DNA of 64,000 bases. Origin: Bacteroidales bacterium. GTDB lineage: Bacteria > Bacteroidota > Bacteroidia > Bacteroidales > F082. The notes under the pieces were generated by a model. The model searched no databases. It had not been told where the DNA came from and was given only the letters and a program-made list of their open reading frames with translations. Each line of letters starts with the position of its first letter. Position 1 is the first letter of the stretch. This document shows, piece by piece, positions 35,678 to 43,707 of this stretch. The position numbers and the translations under genes were made by a program. The DNA lies in assembly GCA_017439405.1 (NCBI GenBank), contig JAFSJF010000037.1, positions 1 through 64,000 on the forward strand, written 5' to 3'.

Positions 35678-36733
35678 ATGAGTAGGTTAATTGATAAATT
35701 TCCTTTGCCTATCTGGGCAAGCCTTGGTTTGTACAGGTGTTTGAATGCTTATAGGCTTGTTTCCAATAAAGAAAAGATGGAGAAGGACATAAATAATTTA
35801 ATAGAGATTTTTTGTCCTGATATTTCAGTCGAAAAAAAGAAAAGTTTAATAAAAGATGTGAAGAGGTGTTTCGTGCGACATCTTGCAAAACCGCAAGAAT
35901 ATTTCTTGTTGGGCTTTGCCAGTAAAACTGACAAAGAAAGGAGTGAATGGATAACAGATTTCATTAAGGACACTTATCTTAAGAAATACGCAAAGATAGA
36001 GCGAGCCAGAGAGTTGCAGGATAAATTCTTTGTGTATGAAAAAATGAAACCGTATTTCAAAAGGGATGCCTGTATGATTTCTGGTCCGAGAGATAAAGAA
36101 TCTTTCTTGACATTTGTTGCCAAGCACAATCGGTTTATAGCAAAACCAAATACTGGTTCTTTTGGTGCCAATACTGGCATCTGGGATTTGTCAGAAAAAG
36201 AACCAGAGGTTGTCTTTAATGAATTAACATCGGGCAAGACAAACTGGATTCTCGAAGAATTGATTAATCAGGTTCCAGAAATGGGACAATTTAATCCAAG
36301 CTCGGTTAACTCGGTGAGAATACCGACTTTCAAGACCCAGAATGGTTATGTGATTTTTGGAACGTTTATGCGGATGGGTCGTAAAGGTTCTGTTGTGGAT
36401 AATGCTGGTGCTGGTGGTATTTTTGTTAGAATAGACGAAATCACCGGACAAATAATTAGTGATGGCTATACTGAACATGGTGAGGTGTTTGGGCAACATC
36501 CAGATTCGCAAATCACTTTTAAGGGTTACCAAATTCCACGATGGGAAGAGTTGCGGGAATTGGCCGTGAAGTGCCATAAGGAAATTCCCGAACATAAATA
36601 TATTGGATGGGATTTTGCCTTAACCCCCAATGGCTGGGTGCTTTTAGAAGGAAATTGGGGACAGTTCCTGTGTCAACAAGTATCGGGTCAGAAACCTTTG
36701 AAAAAGAAATTTATATCATTAATAAAAGCATAA
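35678..36733 (+). CDS. sugar-transfer-associated ATP-grasp protein 1
   Basis: A 351-residue protein of the ATP-grasp type common in polysaccharide loci (PF14397-like). The first about 110 residues are helical and resemble an independent substrate domain; then RFIAKPNTGSFGANTGIWDL (ATP-binding lysine), WILEELINQVPEM, the SSVNSVRIPTF strand and the terminal EGNWGQFLCQQ follow. It is paralogous to the next gene. These proteins are suspected to ligate acids to amines on sugars; the reaction is not known. Confidence 0.8.
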   Translation: MSRLIDKFPLPIWASLGLYRCLNAYRLVSNKEKMEKDINNLIEIFCPDISVEKKKSLIKDVKRCFVRHLAKPQEYFLLGFASKTDKERSEWITDFIKDTYLKKYAKIERARELQDKFFVYEKMKPYFKRDACMISGPRDKESFLTFVAKHNRFIAKPNTGSFGANTGIWDLSEKEPEVVFNELTSGKTNWILEELINQVPEMGQFNPSSVNSVRIPTFKTQNGYVIFGTFMRMGRKGSVVDNAGAGGIFVRIDEITGQIISDGYTEHGEVFGQHPDSQITFKGYQIPRWEELRELAVKCHKEIPEHKYIGWDFALTPNGWVLLEGNWGQFLCQQVSGQKPLKKKFISLIKA

Positions 36734-36740
36734 TAGGAAT

Positions 36741-37778
36741 ATGAGAGCTAACAAATACTTAACAACGGATCTGCGAAAGCTGAAATATCATATTGGTTAT
36801 TTCCGTCTTACGCGGCGTTTTTTAAAGTTGGATTTGCCTAGGCTGACAACAGAAGAAAAGAAAGAGATAAGAAAAACATGGCCAGGGGTAACCATATTGA
36901 ATATGGATATGGTTCACGCTCGTCTGTTTAAAAAAATACATGGTTTTTCTCCGTACTACCTCAGCCCGTGTTGGTATAACGAGATACGGGGGAAAATGAA
37001 CCCCAAAAACCAATTGTATGCTTTGGAGAACAAGGCTCTTTGTGATATTTATTTTCCACATCTTTCGTTCCCTGAGGTATATTTACGCAGACTGAATGGT
37101 TCATTCTTTGACAAAGATATGAACTATTTGACAAAAGAGGAAGCAAAAAAACTATTGGATTCGTATGATGAATATGTGATAAAACCATCGATTGGAACCG
37201 AGCAGGGCCAAGGAGTCAAGAAAGTCACTAAAAAAATGAATTGCGATTTGGATGCTCTGTTTGCAGAAGAAGGATTGGATTTCATTGCGCAGGAGGTGTT
37301 GAAACAAGCACCTGAAATCGAGCGTCTAAATTCTACCAGCCTGAATTGTTTCCGTGTGACCACAATGTATATGGAAAACCAGTTCGGGTTTTCGACAGCG
37401 TTAAAGGTTGGCAAAAAGGGTGCTGTCAGGGATAATTGGAATACTGGTTATTGGGTGAACGTTAATAATGAAGGTAAATGTTCCAAGTACGGATATGATT
37501 ATGAAATGAACCCGAACGAAAAAACCGACAATGGGATAGTTTTTGAAAACCTCCAGATGCCAAACTTCCAGGAAATGATTAATCATCTGGAGATGATGCA
37601 CAAAAAGCTGTTCCCCAATTGCGGTGTTATAGGATGGGATGTCACAATCGACAAAGATTATAAAGTTCGCATAATAGAATATAACCTTTGGGACCCAGGA
37701 ACAAATATAGAGCAGTTTGTATGTGGCGATTTCTTCAAAGATTTTAGAGATCAAATGTTGAATTATTTAAAGCACTGA
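36741..37778 (+). CDS. sugar-transfer-associated ATP-grasp protein 2
   Basis: A 345-residue paralog of the preceding protein with the same order of motifs: YVIKPSIGTEQGQGVKKV, FIAQEVLKQAPEIE, TSLNCFRVTTMYM, GVIGWDVTIDKDYKVRIIEYN and a final NIEQF. Eight bases separate the two genes. Two related ligases next to each other suggest two successive condensations, or two alternative acceptors, in building a sugar-linked substituent. Confidence 0.8.
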   Translation: MRANKYLTTDLRKLKYHIGYFRLTRRFLKLDLPRLTTEEKKEIRKTWPGVTILNMDMVHARLFKKIHGFSPYYLSPCWYNEIRGKMNPKNQLYALENKALCDIYFPHLSFPEVYLRRLNGSFFDKDMNYLTKEEAKKLLDSYDEYVIKPSIGTEQGQGVKKVTKKMNCDLDALFAEEGLDFIAQEVLKQAPEIERLNSTSLNCFRVTTMYMENQFGFSTALKVGKKGAVRDNWNTGYWVNVNNEGKCSKYGYDYEMNPNEKTDNGIVFENLQMPNFQEMINHLEMMHKKLFPNCGVIGWDVTIDKDYKVRIIEYNLWDPGTNIEQFVCGDFFKDFRDQMLNYLKH

Positions 37779-37781
37779 TAT

Positions 37782-38699
37782 ATGAGAACGATAAAACTAA
37801 ATAATGGCGTTGAAATGCCGCAAATTGGTTTGGGTACATTCTTGATTCCCAAAGAGGAATTATCAAGAACCATTGCCGAGGCATACGAAATGGGGTACCG
37901 CCAATTTGACACAGCTTGGAGGTATCACAATGAAAAAGAAATAGCCCAAGCTCTGAAAGATAACGGTATCAAGAGAGAAGACGTTTTTATTACCACAAAG
38001 GTCAATCGCGATGCTTTGTATTTCGGTAACTACAAGGTGGGTAAAAGATCCATCTTTAATTTGCGCAATTTCAGATCTGTGAAAGATGTCATCCAAGAGT
38101 CATTCGACAATCTTAACACAGATTATATAGACCTATTCCTTTTGCACTGGATTTACCCGCTTGATCTCACATTACAAATGTATGAGGAGTTGACGAGACT
38201 CTATCACGAAGGTCGTATTCGAGCAATAGGTGTTTGTAGTAGCTTACCGCCGCATTTTGCTGCATACGCTGATGTGTCGGATGTGGTTCCTGCCGTGAAC
38301 CAGTTTGAGATTAGTCCGCTGAATACCCAAAAGAACCTGATTAAGTATTGTCAGGATAGGGGTATTGCTGTAACCGCAATGTCCACATTCTCTCATTTTC
38401 GTTCCAACGAGCCAAGGGCGGAAATTTCAGAGAACGCTATTATCAAGAGTATAGCTGAAAAATATGGCAAAAGTACTTTCCAAGTAGTGTTGCGTTGGTT
38501 GGTGCAGCAAGATATTATTGTTATTCCTAAAACTTGGGAAACGGCTCATCTAAAGGAAAACATCAGCCTTGATGATTTTTCGTTGACACAAGAAGAAATG
38601 ACAATGATTGACTCGTTGGATCAGGGCAAATTCCTAAATTACGACCCAACACCATGGGTAAAGAAAATGCCTGCTAAATATCGGGATATAAAGTGTTGA
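37782..38699 (+). CDS. aldo/keto reductase
   Basis: A 305-residue NADPH-dependent aldo/keto reductase. The catalytic tetrad is visible: Asp43 and Tyr48 (FDTAWRYHNE), Lys73 (ITTKV) and the histidine in LFLLHWIYP. The C-terminal VIPKTWETAHLKEN phosphate-binding segment is also normal. It would reduce an aldehyde or ketone, perhaps of an amino-acid-derived or open-chain intermediate made by neighbouring enzymes. Spacing to the ATP-grasp gene is four bases. Confidence 0.9.
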   Translation: MRTIKLNNGVEMPQIGLGTFLIPKEELSRTIAEAYEMGYRQFDTAWRYHNEKEIAQALKDNGIKREDVFITTKVNRDALYFGNYKVGKRSIFNLRNFRSVKDVIQESFDNLNTDYIDLFLLHWIYPLDLTLQMYEELTRLYHEGRIRAIGVCSSLPPHFAAYADVSDVVPAVNQFEISPLNTQKNLIKYCQDRGIAVTAMSTFSHFRSNEPRAEISENAIIKSIAEKYGKSTFQVVLRWLVQQDIIVIPKTWETAHLKENISLDDFSLTQEEMTMIDSLDQGKFLNYDPTPWVKKMPAKYRDIKC

Positions 38700-38735
38700 T
38701 TGTAATTTGTTTTTTTGTGTTTTAAAATAATCGAT

Positions 38736-39638
38736 ATGAAATTTAACTTAGATGAAGAAGTTATAGATGGTCATTTGGTTACTGCTGAGACCAAAAAGTT
38801 ATGGGCCGTCGAAATGGATTTGGCAACACATCTTTTGGAGGTGTGCAACAAATACAACCTAAAGATTTGGGCCACTGGTGGCACCTTATTAGGTGCTGTT
38901 CGTCATAAAGGCTTTATACCTTGGGACGATGATATGGATTTTTGTATGATGAGAGATGATTATAATAAATTGGTGGAGATAGGACCAAAAGAGTTTAAGG
39001 ATCCTTATTTTTTTCAATCAATTTATACGGATAATCTTGGTGGAGGATTAGTAAAGTTAAGGAATTCCAATACAACAATGTTGGAAAATGGCTATTGGAA
39101 TTATAAGGAAAGGAATCTAGGTTGTGCAATTGATATTTTTGTGATGGATGCAATTCCAATAGAAAAACCATCTTTTCAAAAAGAATATAAAACAATTCGA
39201 TTCTTAAGAAGAATTGTTAATAATTATAAGCTTTTAAATACGGCAAAGCAGTCGTTTCGAACAAAAATATCTAATATTTGTATTAGTTGTTTTTTCCAAT
39301 TAGTAAATGTAAATAAAGTCCAAGCCTCTATAGTTAAGCGATTGTCTTCAAATTCCATAAAAAATTATGATTATTGTGGTCTTTTAGATTATTATGCAGC
39401 AAAAGGTGTTGAAATACCAAGAATGAAGTTGAGAAATAAACATTATTATGATGAAACAGTTATGTTGCCTTTCCATGATATGCAGGTGCCGGTCCCAAAG
39501 GGGTACGATTCTTTATTAAAAGATTTGTTTGGAGATTATATGAAACCAGTCAAGGGGGGGCAGGAGCATACAATCATCAAGGTTGATTGTAATCGTTCTT
39601 ACAAGGAAGTATTAGCTGAGTTAAGGAACAAGAAATAA
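38736..39638 (+). CDS. licD: LicD-family phosphotransferase
   Basis: A 300-residue LicD (nucleotidyltransferase-fold) protein. The hallmark GGTLLG (residues 48-53) and WDDDMD (residues 63-68) motifs are intact. LicD proteins transfer phosphocholine or similar phospho-alcohols from a CDP carrier to a glycan. The CDP-alcohol may come from the fused cytidylyltransferase at 43708. The gene is strongly A/T-rich compared with its neighbours, which suggests separate acquisition. A G7 tract near codon 273-275 is in frame. I chose ATG 38736. Confidence 0.9.
   Translation: MKFNLDEEVIDGHLVTAETKKLWAVEMDLATHLLEVCNKYNLKIWATGGTLLGAVRHKGFIPWDDDMDFCMMRDDYNKLVEIGPKEFKDPYFFQSIYTDNLGGGLVKLRNSNTTMLENGYWNYKERNLGCAIDIFVMDAIPIEKPSFQKEYKTIRFLRRIVNNYKLLNTAKQSFRTKISNICISCFFQLVNVNKVQASIVKRLSSNSIKNYDYCGLLDYYAAKGVEIPRMKLRNKHYYDETVMLPFHDMQVPVPKGYDSLLKDLFGDYMKPVKGGQEHTIIKVDCNRSYKEVLAELRNKK
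39554..39560 (+). repeat. G7 homopolymer in licD
   Basis: Seven G in an otherwise very A/T-rich gene, encoding part of Lys-Gly-Gly near the C-terminus; in frame. Confidence 0.85.
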
Positions 39639-39669
39639 GCTTGGAATATTTTAGGTGTGTTGATGTATA

Positions 39670-41043
39670 ATGAGACTAATTCTTACTTCCCTATTCTCTC
39701 TTTTTTCTACCTTTTTGTATGCTTTTGATTTCACGTCAAATTGTACATCTGGGCAGACGCTTTATTTCAACATCATTGATAGCATAGGTTATAAGGTGAG
39801 TGTTACCTATCCTGGACCGAATATCGACAGTGCCTATACAAACTATACCAAGCCAACGGGCGATTTGGTGATACCTGATGTTGTCAGCTACAACAATCAT
39901 CAATATCTTGTGACAGCAATAGAATCGGGTGCTTTCGCAAAATGCACAGGGCTGACTGGAAAACTTGAACTGCCGTATACAATAACGTCCATCGGTAGCT
40001 ATGCCTTCTTTCATTGTGGAAATATTGAGGTGCTGTGTTTCAATTGCGAACAATGTACAAGCGCGTTTGCGGCATTTGAGGGTTGTAATTTTGATTCCAT
40101 TTTCTTGGGTAATAGTGTGACGGTAATCCCTGATGGCATCTTCTCAAACTTTAATGGTATCACATCAATTCAAATACCGGCATCGGTGCAATCAATAGGG
40201 GTTAGGGCGTTCTACAATTGCCCCAATCTCCATCATATTGATTTCAGCGACTCTGTTATTCGTGTTGGCGACTATGCTTTTAGTGACTGTCCATCTCTCG
40301 AAACAATAGGTGTAATCAATACGGATACAATAAGTGATTATGCTTATTGGGGCTGTAAGTACTTGCATTCCATCACCATTGGGGGTAATGTAAAGAGAAT
40401 TGGCGATTATGCCTTTTTCATGGCCAGTTCAGTTGATACTATCTTTTGCTTGGCCTCGACACCACCAGTAATAGGTGAGAATGCTTTTTATAACCTGCCA
40501 CAGGATTGTGTGTTAATAGTGAATTGCGATGCGTTGGACAGTTATCAATTGGCATCTGGATGGAGTTGCTTCTCAAACATTGTGGCCGATCACACCTTCA
40601 CCCTTGAAGCGGTGGCAAATCAAGAGGATTTCGGCTATGTGATAGGTTCGGATGATGGTTTGTGTTATGGCGAAGCTGTTAGTGTAGAAGCCATACCATT
40701 CGATGGCTATATCTTTCAAGATTGGAGTGATGGCGAAACAAACAATCCTCGTGAAATTAAGGTTTTGAGCGATACGATAGTTATTGCACAGTTTGTGATT
40801 GATTCAACATTGGGTATTGAAGAGGATATGTGCAGTGGTGAATTGAGAGTTGTTACAATAGGTCATGCTATTTCTGTTTTTCCCAATTACCCGACCGTTA
40901 TTCGAGTTTTTGATGTGGTTGGAAGGTGTTTGTATATAAGCAAAACAAAAGAGGAAAATTGTAGTATAACAGTGCCTGATAGTGGAGTATATGTTGTAGT
41001 GACAGAGGGTAATCAGATAAAAAAAACAGTAGTAGGGAGTTGA
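39670..41043 (+). CDS. secreted BspA-like leucine-rich repeat protein
   Basis: A 457-residue exported protein. Signal peptide at residues 1-18 (MRLILTSLFSLFSTFLYA). From about residue 70 to 275 are repeats of the BspA/LRR_5 kind (IPASVQSIGVRAFYNCPNLH; DYAFSDCPSLETI; ITIGGNVKRIGDYAFF). Next comes an InlB-like beta-repeat with GYIFQDWSDGETNNPREI, then a beta-sandwich-like tail ending KKTVVGS that resembles C-terminal sorting/anchoring domains of Bacteroidota. It is probably a surface or secreted adhesin-like protein and unrelated to sugar synthesis. It may form a pair with the following metallophosphoesterase gene (6-base gap). Confidence 0.88.
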   Translation: MRLILTSLFSLFSTFLYAFDFTSNCTSGQTLYFNIIDSIGYKVSVTYPGPNIDSAYTNYTKPTGDLVIPDVVSYNNHQYLVTAIESGAFAKCTGLTGKLELPYTITSIGSYAFFHCGNIEVLCFNCEQCTSAFAAFEGCNFDSIFLGNSVTVIPDGIFSNFNGITSIQIPASVQSIGVRAFYNCPNLHHIDFSDSVIRVGDYAFSDCPSLETIGVINTDTISDYAYWGCKYLHSITIGGNVKRIGDYAFFMASSVDTIFCLASTPPVIGENAFYNLPQDCVLIVNCDALDSYQLASGWSCFSNIVADHTFTLEAVANQEDFGYVIGSDDGLCYGEAVSVEAIPFDGYIFQDWSDGETNNPREIKVLSDTIVIAQFVIDSTLGIEEDMCSGELRVVTIGHAISVFPNYPTVIRVFDVVGRCLYISKTKEENCSITVPDSGVYVVVTEGNQIKKTVVGS

Positions 41044-41354
41044 TGTATCATGAAAACAAATAGAATAGCGATTAACTTTGGCTTTCTATTCCTAATGCAT
41101 TTGCTGGGGGTTTGCCAAATTGGTTGTGCAAAAGAGCCTTTAATAGAACCATACGTTAAGAAAAGTGAACCTGATACGGTTCTTCATAAAGACTCAAAAT
41201 ACATTGCCGTGTTTGGCGACATCCAGTATTATATATCTAATGGTTTTTCGGCTCAGGGGAGGATTTCCGTGGATGCACGCCCCCAGGGGAAGGATGAAAG
41301 CAGAGCTATGTGGTCATGATACTAAAAGGGAGACGAGTACGTTATCCAAGTATC

Positions 41355-41792
41355 ATGGCAAGCAAGAACACATTCAACTACGAGACTCTGGTGCGGTACA
41401 TGCTGCCCCAGGGTATCCTTGACAGCTTTGAGATAACCAGTGTCGAGGAAGAGGTCACGACGGAGCGTGACGAAACAGGGACAATCATAAGGATATTGCA
41501 CATCTGGCTGGAGGAGCGCGACATGCGCGAGAAGGTATGGCACGACCTGAAGCCGAACGGGTTCACCGAGTACCGTGCGTTCAACGACTTCCCCCAACGG
41601 GAGCACAAGGTGCTGCTACACGTGCGTCGGCGGAGATGGCTTGACAACGAAGGCCACAGCGTCATGCTCGACAGCCCGGCGCTGACGGCAGAAGGGACAT
41701 GCTATTCCGCGGAGTTCGCGGAGTTCTTAAAAAAAATGGTTGGATACCTACCCAGTGACGGCCCGATGCGTGGGGCGCTTCTTCCGGACTGA
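41355..41792 (+). CDS. ISAon1-type transposase, N-terminal region protein
   Basis: About 145 residues from ATG 41355 (the frame is open from 41310). It corresponds to the N-terminal region that ISAon1-family elements encode in a separate frame (FNYETLVRYMLPQGILDSFE; HVRRRRWLDNEG). The frame overlaps the catalytic ORF. An A8 run at 41729-41736 lies just upstream of the second frame, which is in the +1 register, so slippage there could produce a fused protein. Confidence 0.8.
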   Translation: MASKNTFNYETLVRYMLPQGILDSFEITSVEEEVTTERDETGTIIRILHIWLEERDMREKVWHDLKPNGFTEYRAFNDFPQREHKVLLHVRRRRWLDNEGHSVMLDSPALTAEGTCYSAEFAEFLKKMVGYLPSDGPMRGALLPD

Positions 41793-42819
41793 CGGGAAGT
41801 ACCTGGGCAGGGTGTACAAGGAGCATTTGAGCGACTTCCGCCAATGGGAGCAGAAGGCCCATGCCGGGGAGTGGGTGCTGCTGGACGGCAACATGGGCGA
41901 GCGGCTGAGCATCGACGAGACGACGCTGCACAATGACCTCTTCACCTTCCTCTCCAACAAGGACGGCCATGGCAAGCGGGGGACGCTCATTGCGGCGGTC
42001 AAGGGCACGACAGTGGCGGAGGTGACGAGGATCCTGTCCATGATTCCCGAAGAGGAGAGACTGAAAGTCAAGGAGGTGACGATGGACTTCTCGGACAGCA
42101 TGAAGGGCGTCGTGGAAGCCATGTTCCCCAAGGCCGAGATAGTCATCGACTGCTTCCACATCGTGCAGCTGGCCGGCAAAGGGCTTGAGGAAATGCGCCT
42201 GAAGCTCAAACGCAAGGCCAGGGCCGAGGAGAAGAAGTCGGAGCACGAGTTCAAGAAGACCCTCGAGAGGCGGGCCAAGAACCGGAAGGCATACGCCAAG
42301 AAGCACAAGCCAAGGAAAAGCAAGAACGGAAAGCGGCTGGGCAGGCCCCCGAAACGCAAGAACGAGAAGTACGAGCCGCAAAAACTCAGCAACGGGGAGA
42401 CCAGAACCGACCTGCTGACGCACGTGCGTTACCCGCTGATGAAGAGCGGCGAGGACTGGACCGACTTCCAGAAAAAGGAGATGGAACTGCTCTTCGAGAC
42501 GGAACCGAGGATGAAAACAGCATACGGCCTGCTGTGCTCGCTGAGGTGCATATTCAAGAAGCACCAGAGCCGAGACGAGGCAAGGATGGAGCTGCACGCA
42601 TGGTACACAGATGTCGGCAAAAGCCTGATCCGCGAGCTGATCGCGGCGAGGGACACCATCAAAAGCAAGGAAGAGTACGTGCTCAACTATTTCACAAACC
42701 GCTCCACCAACGCATCAGCAGAATCGCTGAACTCCAAGATGAAAGGTTTCCGCTCACAGGTGAGGGGCGTTTCAGACCTCCCCTTCTTCATGTACAGGCT
42801 TATGAAGATATTCGGGTAA
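41740..42819 (+). CDS. ISAon1-type (ISL3 family) transposase, catalytic part
   Basis: About 350 residues holding the DDE transposase domain: SIDETTLHNDLFTF (first Asp), VIDCFHIVQLAGKG (second Asp region) and the NRSTNASAESLNSKMKGFRS ending with the catalytic Glu. A lysine-rich stretch (about 150-210) lies between. The frame lacks a good ATG at its beginning and is probably expressed by frameshifting from the upstream ORF. It mobilises the 1616-bp element. Confidence 0.88.
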   Translation: MDTYPVTARCVGRFFRTDGKYLGRVYKEHLSDFRQWEQKAHAGEWVLLDGNMGERLSIDETTLHNDLFTFLSNKDGHGKRGTLIAAVKGTTVAEVTRILSMIPEEERLKVKEVTMDFSDSMKGVVEAMFPKAEIVIDCFHIVQLAGKGLEEMRLKLKRKARAEEKKSEHEFKKTLERRAKNRKAYAKKHKPRKSKNGKRLGRPPKRKNEKYEPQKLSNGETRTDLLTHVRYPLMKSGEDWTDFQKKEMELLFETEPRMKTAYGLLCSLRCIFKKHQSRDEARMELHAWYTDVGKSLIRELIAARDTIKSKEEYVLNYFTNRSTNASAESLNSKMKGFRSQVRGVSDLPFFMYRLMKIFG

Positions 42820-42865
42820 TATGACTCTGCCCTTGTGGGCATCCACGGAAATCCTCCCCTGAACC

Positions 42866-42873
42866 GGTTTTTC
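42866..42873. repeat. 8-base target-site duplication, right copy
   Basis: GGTTTTTC here equals 41242-41249 on the other side of the element. Confidence 0.95.
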
Positions 42874-43707
42874 TCAATACTTTGAAAGTTCGCTGGAATG
42901 GCTAAGCGACCATAAAGACAATATTAGTTTTGTGTTGCATACAGGAGACGTAACAGATCACAATTGGATTTCAGAATGGCAAACTTTTCAAACCATAACG
43001 GCACCTTTTACTGAAACGATGCCCTTTTACACCTGCATTGGCAATCATGACTATCGATGCAATGCCCCAAACCAGTGGTGTCATCGCGATTCAACTCATT
43101 TCAGTCAATATGTAGGCTTCCCATCAACCGTTTCGCATATCGTGGCGTATTATGATTCAACAAGCTATGAAAACATACTGGTGAGAGAAGAATTATTTGA
43201 AAATGACCCTATTTATCTGTTGTTTATGGAACTGGAACCAAGAACAAATGTGATTCAATGGGCTGATAGTATCGTTAACTGTTATCCAAACGAGAAAATT
43301 ATGCTGATTGTCCATAGTTACATTTACTATGCAACTTCGTATAGATATCAGGAATTGCAATATATGGTAGATACTTTAAGTCGCCCTTCACAGTATGTTT
43401 GGGAAAATCTGGTATATCCGAATGATAACATACGGTGTGTATTGTGTGGACATACATCTGCTCGTTCCAGAATATTATATTCGGCAAATTTGGTTGGAAG
43501 AATCGTACCTCAAATAATGTTTAATATACAATGGGAGCCTAATGGAGGTAATGGTTTGATTGAGTTATGGGAGTTTGACCAAGGCGATAATGTTTATGTG
43601 AGGACATATATGAGGACATATAATACTCATACCGAAAGGTTTGTGAACGACACATTGTCAAGTTTCCAGTTCAAGTTTAGATAAGTAATAGTTAAGAAAC
43701 AAAATAT

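Larger units (their letters stand above)
41250..42865 (+). mobile_element. ISL3-family (ISAon1-type) insertion sequence, 1616 bp
   Basis: The element has 27-bp terminal inverted repeats differing at one base (left 41250-41276 starting GGCTCAGGGGAGG; right 42839-42865, whose reverse complement starts GGTTCAGGGGAGG). It is flanked by an 8-base direct duplication GGTTTTTC (41242-41249 and 42866-42873), as expected for ISL3-family elements. It carries two overlapping transposase frames. The perfect target duplication and clean interruption indicate recent movement. Confidence 0.95.
41050..43684 (+). pseudogene. metallophosphoesterase gene split by an insertion sequence
   Basis: The N-terminal part (41050-41249) has a signal-like segment and the start of a calcineurin-type phosphoesterase (YIAVFGDIQYY). 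The rest (42866-43684) has HTGDVTDH, CIGNHDYR and CGHTSARSR, the remaining metal-binding motifs. Removing the element and one copy of the 8-base target duplication joins the two parts in frame: NGF is followed by SQYFESSLEWLSDHKDN. So the gene was intact until insertion. The product would be an exported phosphatase or phosphodiesterase of about 340 residues. Confidence 0.92.

Noticed and set aside
41662..42597. A long minus-strand frame in the insertion sequence
   Set aside because: It is antisense to the transposase DDE domain and has no recognisable features.
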